From: Bacteroidetes bacterium 4572_112
Lineage (GTDB): Bacteria > Bacteroidota > Bacteroidia > Bacteroidales > UBA1556
DNA length: 8,863 bases
Direction of reading: 5' to 3'
NCBI GenBank assembly: GCA_002254285.1
Contig: NIUZ01000162.1
Coordinates: 1 to 8,863, forward strand
This document shows, piece by piece, positions 5,462-8,863 of the stretch. Numbering within the stretch: the stretch's first letter is position 1; every line of letters starts with the position of its first letter. Made by a program: the position numbers and the translations under genes. The notes beneath the pieces are model-generated. The model ran no database searches. It was not told the origin of the DNA and worked only from the letters and a program-made list of their open reading frames with translations.

Positions 5462-6802
5462 CTAATAAACTACTATATCACACTTATTCCCTCTTAAATA
5501 CAAGCGAATAATATTCTGAGTATCTTTATTGTTTTTCATGGGTTTGATGCAGTTTTTAAGCTCTGCAATATCGCCAAGCAGACGTTCTTCCACCACTCCT
5601 ATTCCTTGGTATATTGAGTCTTGAACCTGTACCACGGATTTGAAACCTGGCTCAGGGCCTTTCTCCAAAATAAAGAAATTATCGTGCTGAAAACTCAGTG
5701 ATTCTATTGCCAAATCAAATTTTCGGTTATAATCCCTTGGACTCTCCTCGCCTATGCAAGCACCATTGCATTTATGAATTTGATATTCGAAACATGCTCC
5801 ATCAGTTTTGTATAAGCCACTTAATTTCTGACAAAGTTCATAATTTTCCACCATCTGAAAGAGATATTCCTTGCCTGAGTTTAGGCTCTGGAAATTTGTA
5901 ATTGGGCTTCTTTCTCCATCTACCTTATCTACTTCAAAATTCTTATAACCATTGGCATCAATACTTTCAAAAAGCCCATAATTAAATATGCTTCTGCGTT
6001 GTGCTCTATTGAATAATGGTTTTAGTGTTTTTATTTCATCCGATTCAAATAGCAAAGCAACCAACTCACTACCCGTTACCACAAAATCAATATCAGCAAT
6101 CATATTCATCATCTTCACCGATTTTTTGGTGCTATAATTATTCAGATGTTGCAATACTCGCTTATGTATATCAATGCTTTTACCCACATATATTATCTCT
6201 TTATCAGAATTGAGGAAGTAATAAACTCCTGCTTTATGCGGTAGTTTATCAATTTGAGCTTTGCTTAGTGCTTCTGGTAATTTAATGGCAGCTTCACCAC
6301 CAATATTGGGATCAAGGTTTAGCAATTTTTCAAACAAAATAGCAGTAGCTTTAGTATCGCCCATGGCACGGTGCTTATCGCCATGTGGAATGCCAAGGCT
6401 AAGAGTAAGTTTACCCAAACTATACGATGCTTGACCAGGGATTAGCTTCCGCGAGGTCTTTACCGTACATACTGTTTTACGTTTAAACACATAATCGAAT
6501 TCAGAGAACTCACTAATAAGAAAATTATAATCGAAGCGCACATTATGCCCAACTAAAATTCTTCCCTCGGTCATTTTAAGAATCTTTTTTGCAACCTCAT
6601 AAAATTTTGGCGCATTCTGAACCATGGCATCATTTATACCCGTAATTTGAGTAATACGGTAAGGAATTCTACGCTCAGGGTTTATCAATGTGCTATACGA
6701 ATCGGTTTCCTTTTGCCCATCATGCAAAATGATAGCTATTTCGGTAATCTTCTCGTTTTTAGCACTTAGGCCTGTGGTTTCTACATCAAGTATTGCAAAC
6801 AT
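5462..6802 (-). CDS. DnaQ-family exonuclease fused to UvrC-like GIY-YIG nuclease
   Basis: This 446-residue protein has three parts. Residues 1-160 are a DEDDh 3'-5' exonuclease of the DNA polymerase III epsilon (DnaQ) type: DVETTG with Asp6 and Glu8, HNVRFD with Asp91, and HRAMGDT with His144 and Asp149. Residues about 185-270 are a GIY-YIG endonuclease like the N-terminus of UvrC/Cho: AGVYYF (191-196), IYVGKS (204-209), Arg215, and ALLFESDEIK with Glu253 as the expected metal-binding Glu. Residues 324-351 carry Cys324, Cys337, Cys345 and Cys349, laid out like the UvrC segment CLxYQIxRCxxPC. The UvrB-binding, endonuclease-V-like and HhH parts of UvrC are absent. It is probably a stand-alone DNA repair or processing nuclease; this architecture is known in bacteria, its exact role is not. 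All catalytic residues appear intact. The ATG at 6802 begins directly at the first exonuclease strand. Confidence 0.92.
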   Translation of the reverse strand: MFAILDVETTGLSAKNEKITEIAIILHDGQKETDSYSTLINPERRIPYRITQITGINDAMVQNAPKFYEVAKKILKMTEGRILVGHNVRFDYNFLISEFSEFDYVFKRKTVCTVKTSRKLIPGQASYSLGKLTLSLGIPHGDKHRAMGDTKATAILFEKLLNLDPNIGGEAAIKLPEALSKAQIDKLPHKAGVYYFLNSDKEIIYVGKSIDIHKRVLQHLNNYSTKKSVKMMNMIADIDFVVTGSELVALLFESDEIKTLKPLFNRAQRRSIFNYGLFESIDANGYKNFEVDKVDGERSPITNFQSLNSGKEYLFQMVENYELCQKLSGLYKTDGACFEYQIHKCNGACIGEESPRDYNRKFDLAIESLSFQHDNFFILEKGPEPGFKSVVQVQDSIYQGIGVVEERLLGDIAELKNCIKPMKNNKDTQNIIRLYLRGNKCDIVVY

Positions 6803-6822
6803 TATTTTGTTTTAATGAAGCG

Positions 6823-6830
6823 TAAATTTA
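6823..6830 (-). promoter_or_regulatory. Weak -7-like box for the exonuclease/GIY-YIG gene
   Basis: Read on the minus strand this is TAAATTTA, one base from TAnnTTTG, located 20 nt before the ATG at 6802. No clear -33 TTTG is seen, and the word is self-complementary and AT-only, so chance is a real alternative. Confidence 0.25.
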
Positions 6831-6902
6831 GTATAAATAATTATTGATTTAAGACTTAAGAAATAGAATGTCGAATTTTATAAATCATTAAAGAATTTAT
6901 TA

Positions 6903-6910
6903 TAATTTTG
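6903..6910 (+). promoter_or_regulatory. -7 promoter box for the 6937 lipoprotein gene
   Basis: TAATTTTG is a full match to TAnnTTTG. Transcription would begin near 6915-6917, leaving a leader of about 20 nt before the ATG at 6937. A clear TTTG at -33 is lacking. Confidence 0.4.
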
Positions 6911-6936
6911 AGAGCTAAATATTTAAGCTTTAGAAA

Positions 6937-7491
6937 ATGAAACTTATCAACAAATTTTATTTGATTATTATTTTAAGCTCATTATTTTTGTTCTCTTGTG
7001 GCAAATGTGATGGTATATTAGGTGCTTTTGCTTTTGACCGAGAACCGCCCAATTGCGAACAGATACAGTTTTCTTTTATAAAACAAGGTTTTGACACTAC
7101 TGATATTTTTTATAACGGATCATTATCTACTGAGGATTTAAATCTATATATCATAAATGAAGATAATACAGAGTCCGCTATTGAATTTAGAATAATGTTA
7201 GATACGGCATCCAAAAGAAACATTATTTATCCTTTCGACATCTTCTATAACCAAAACTTAGGAAATATTGAAATAGAGTTCAGGTTAAAGATTAATTCTC
7301 AAAATTTTATTATTCCAATAAGCTTCATAAAATCACAAAATAGTAGTGAGTGTTACAGCGATACATACGTTTCTGATATAAAAGTTGACAATGCAGACTA
7401 CTCTATAAACATAAGAGAAATAGATGATTATCCACATATTTTCAGAAACTATTACATTACGATTATTGTCCCAAGAACCAAAACTCCATAA
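6937..7491 (+). CDS. Small lipoprotein of unknown function
   Basis: This 184-residue protein has a strong signal peptide ending in LFSC, so Cys21 is the lipidation site; a second Cys (24) follows at once in CGKCDG. The mature part is rich in Asn, Ile, Tyr and Phe with alternating beta-like stretches (IEIEFRLKINSQNFIIPISFI). It has two more cysteines, one in PPNCEQ and one in SSECYSD. I recognise no family. It is expected to be anchored to the outer membrane or on the surface. It stands alone: the exonuclease gene is divergent on the left, and the desulfurase-SelD gene converges from the right. Its TAA stop (7489-7491) touches the T-tract of that gene's terminator. The ATG is the only sensible start because the signal peptide begins there. 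Confidence 0.65.
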   Translation: MKLINKFYLIIILSSLFLFSCGKCDGILGAFAFDREPPNCEQIQFSFIKQGFDTTDIFYNGSLSTEDLNLYIINEDNTESAIEFRIMLDTASKRNIIYPFDIFYNQNLGNIEIEFRLKINSQNFIIPISFIKSQNSSECYSDTYVSDIKVDNADYSINIREIDDYPHIFRNYYITIIVPRTKTP

Positions 7492-7524
7492 AAAAAGGCT
7501 GAAAAGATTTTTCCCTTTCAGCCT
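7490..7524 (-). terminator. Intrinsic terminator after the desulfurase-SelD gene
   Basis: Read on the minus strand, AGGCTGAAA (7524-7516) pairs perfectly with TTTCAGCCT (7504-7496) around an 11-nt loop and is followed at once by a run of T (complement of 7495-7490). The stem begins 30 nt after the selD stop at 7555. On the plus strand only CATTAATAATT follows, so it acts mainly for the minus-strand gene, though the stem may slow plus-strand transcription too. Confidence 0.8.
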
Positions 7525-7554
7525 CATTAATAATTAATCATTAATAACTAATAA

Positions 7555-8863
7555 TTAAACTTTTATCTTCCCAGGATTAGCGTCCGTAAACCTACCAATT
7601 AAGCTAGCTTTAAGGCCTTTATCTATTAGCTCAGCCAAAAGTGCATCAGCATCTTTAGGGTTTACTGCTATTAATAGACCACCTGATGTTTGAGCATCGG
7701 CAAGTAAAATCCTGTCAATCTCGCTATGTTTTTCGTCGAATATTATATCATCGAAAACCCACTTAAGGTTATTCTTACTTCCGGCTGGAATAATTCCTGC
7801 AGTAGCAAATTTACGAGCATCCTCAAAGAAAGGCACTTTATCGAAATCTAATTCGGCTCCTAGCTCAGTATTCATCACCATTTCGCGAAGGTGACCCAAT
7901 AGTCCAAAACCTGTAACATCTGTTGCAGCATGAGTATCGTACTTAAGCATAGTTTCAGAAGCTACCTTATTTAATGTCGCCATTTGCTTGGTTACAAAAT
8001 CGCGAGTTTCGTCACTAACAACACCTTTCTTCACTGCCGAAGAAATAATTCCTGTACCCAATGGCTTGGTCAAAATCAATAAATCGCCATTATGAGCACC
8101 AATATTTTGCATGATTTTGTCGGGATGAATTAAACCGCTTACAACCATGCCATATTTAGGCTCATTATCATCAATGGAGTGACCACCAAGAATATTTATT
8201 CCAGCTTCTTTTGCTTTATCCTGTGCTCCTCGCAATATCTCTTCAAGAATTGTAAGTGGCAATCTGTTTTGTGGAAAACCAACAATATTAAGAGCAAAAA
8301 TTGGCTTTGCTCCCATTGCATAAATATCACTTAGTGCATTAGTTGCAGCAATTGCTCCAAAATAATATGGATCATCAACTATTGGTGTAAAGAAATCCAA
8401 AGTTTGCACCAATGCCAAATCATCATTTAGAGAATAAACACAAGCATCATCCGATGATTCCTTACCAACTAATACTTTTGCATCTGTTGGCTTATCAAGC
8501 TTTTGCAATACTTTTTCCAAATCCTGTGGGCGCAATTTGCATGCACAACCTCCACCTGAGGTAAATTTTGTCAATCTTACATCATCATGCGCTATCATTG
8601 TAGGCACATCTATCTTCACTTCTTTACTCTTTGTCATCTGTTTTACTTTATTTTCTACTTCTGCCATAGCAGTTATTATTTCGTTTTTAGTTGTATAATG
8701 TCCCACCGAAAACCTGATTGTTCCCATGGCATAATCCATAGGAATAGCCATAGCTTCAAGCACTGCCGACACATCTACCGAGTCGGTATGGCAAGCAGCA
8801 CCTGCCGAAGCAGCCACGCCTTGCAAACTATCAATCAATGTATTGGCTTCCACCAAAGGGAAA
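7555..8863 (-). CDS. selD: Cysteine desulfurase-SelD fusion (partial, 5' end beyond window)
   Basis: Selenide, water dikinase makes selenophosphate from selenide and ATP, the selenium donor for selenocysteine and for 2-selenouridine in tRNA. The frame is open to the window edge, so the start lies outside; residues here count from the codon at 8856. Residues 1-72 are the C-terminal end of a class-V PLP-dependent cysteine desulfurase (NifS/IscS/CsdB type): SAGAACH with the persulfide-forming Cys22, and GTIRFSVGHYTT (45-56). After a short linker, SelD runs from about 90 to 433. It shows RLTKFTSGGGCACK with catalytic Cys104 (TGT, not the Sec codon) and Lys107, SDDA (135-138), DFFTPIVDDPYYFG, NALSDIYAMGAKP, GGHSIDD (224-230), ATDVTGFGLLGH (311-322) and LLADAQTSGGLL (384-395). 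No frameshift separates the parts. The desulfurase part could act as a selenocysteine lyase feeding selenium to SelD; that coupling is inferred. Confidence 0.94.
   Translation of the reverse strand, partial: FPLVEANTLIDSLQGVAASAGAACHTDSVDVSAVLEAMAIPMDYAMGTIRFSVGHYTTKNEIITAMAEVENKVKQMTKSKEVKIDVPTMIAHDDVRLTKFTSGGGCACKLRPQDLEKVLQKLDKPTDAKVLVGKESSDDACVYSLNDDLALVQTLDFFTPIVDDPYYFGAIAATNALSDIYAMGAKPIFALNIVGFPQNRLPLTILEEILRGAQDKAKEAGINILGGHSIDDNEPKYGMVVSGLIHPDKIMQNIGAHNGDLLILTKPLGTGIISSAVKKGVVSDETRDFVTKQMATLNKVASETMLKYDTHAATDVTGFGLLGHLREMVMNTELGAELDFDKVPFFEDARKFATAGIIPAGSKNNLKWVFDDIIFDEKHSEIDRILLADAQTSGGLLIAVNPKDADALLAELIDKGLKASLIGRFTDANPGKIKV

Noticed and set aside
5311..5511. Plus-strand open frame of 66 codons after the small lipoprotein
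   Set aside because: It is made largely of repeat copy 2 and the antisense end of the exonuclease/GIY-YIG gene, with no protein-like composition.
8542..8547. Selenocysteine at the SelD active site
   Set aside because: The codon for the catalytic position reads TGT on the minus strand, so it is Cys; no in-frame TGA is present.
8854..8856. TTG as the true start of the SelD gene
   Set aside because: The frame stays open to the window edge and the first residues already belong to a cysteine desulfurase domain, so the start is outside the window.

Overview
The window looks like a chromosomal segment of a Bacteroidota bacterium, probably a Marinilabiliales- or Flavobacteriales-like lineage; the exact order is inference. 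Four signs point this way. The DNA is AT-rich. Start codons lack clear Shine-Dalgarno sites. Several starts are preceded by matches to the Bacteroidota -7 box TAnnTTTG. There are four lipoprotein signal peptides in under 9 kb, one of them on a GldH-like protein. The intergenic gaps are filled with foldback and palindromic repeats of a kind common in this phylum.

Layout. Positions 1-306 hold two large inverted repeats and no gene. On the minus strand, 2424-307 is a probable two-gene unit: a GldH-like lipoprotein, then a GT39/ArnT-like membrane glycosyltransferase whose last codons run into an interspersed repeat. Divergent from it, 2508-4142 (+) encodes a lipoprotein solute-binding protein of the peptide/oligopeptide ABC transporter family. 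Positions 4143-4904 are a 762-bp gene-free stretch packed with hairpins. A small lipoprotein (4905-5309, +) follows, bracketed by two copies of one repeat. On the minus strand, 6802-5462 encodes a DnaQ-type exonuclease fused to a UvrC-like GIY-YIG nuclease and a four-cysteine cluster. A second small lipoprotein (6937-7491, +) converges on the last gene, 8863-7555 (-), which is cut by the window edge. That gene fuses the C-terminal end of a NifS/IscS-like cysteine desulfurase to a complete selenide, water dikinase (SelD).

How the genes work together. There is no single pathway here. The envelope genes (GldH-like, GT39, solute-binding protein, two small lipoproteins) act in or across the membranes. 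The exonuclease/GIY-YIG protein is probably a DNA repair or processing enzyme. The desulfurase-SelD fusion would couple release of selenium to its activation as selenophosphate within one polypeptide. That fusion and the exonuclease/UvrC-like protein are the most informative genes. The repeat families are the most unusual DNA-level feature, and one copy appears to serve as a transcription terminator.
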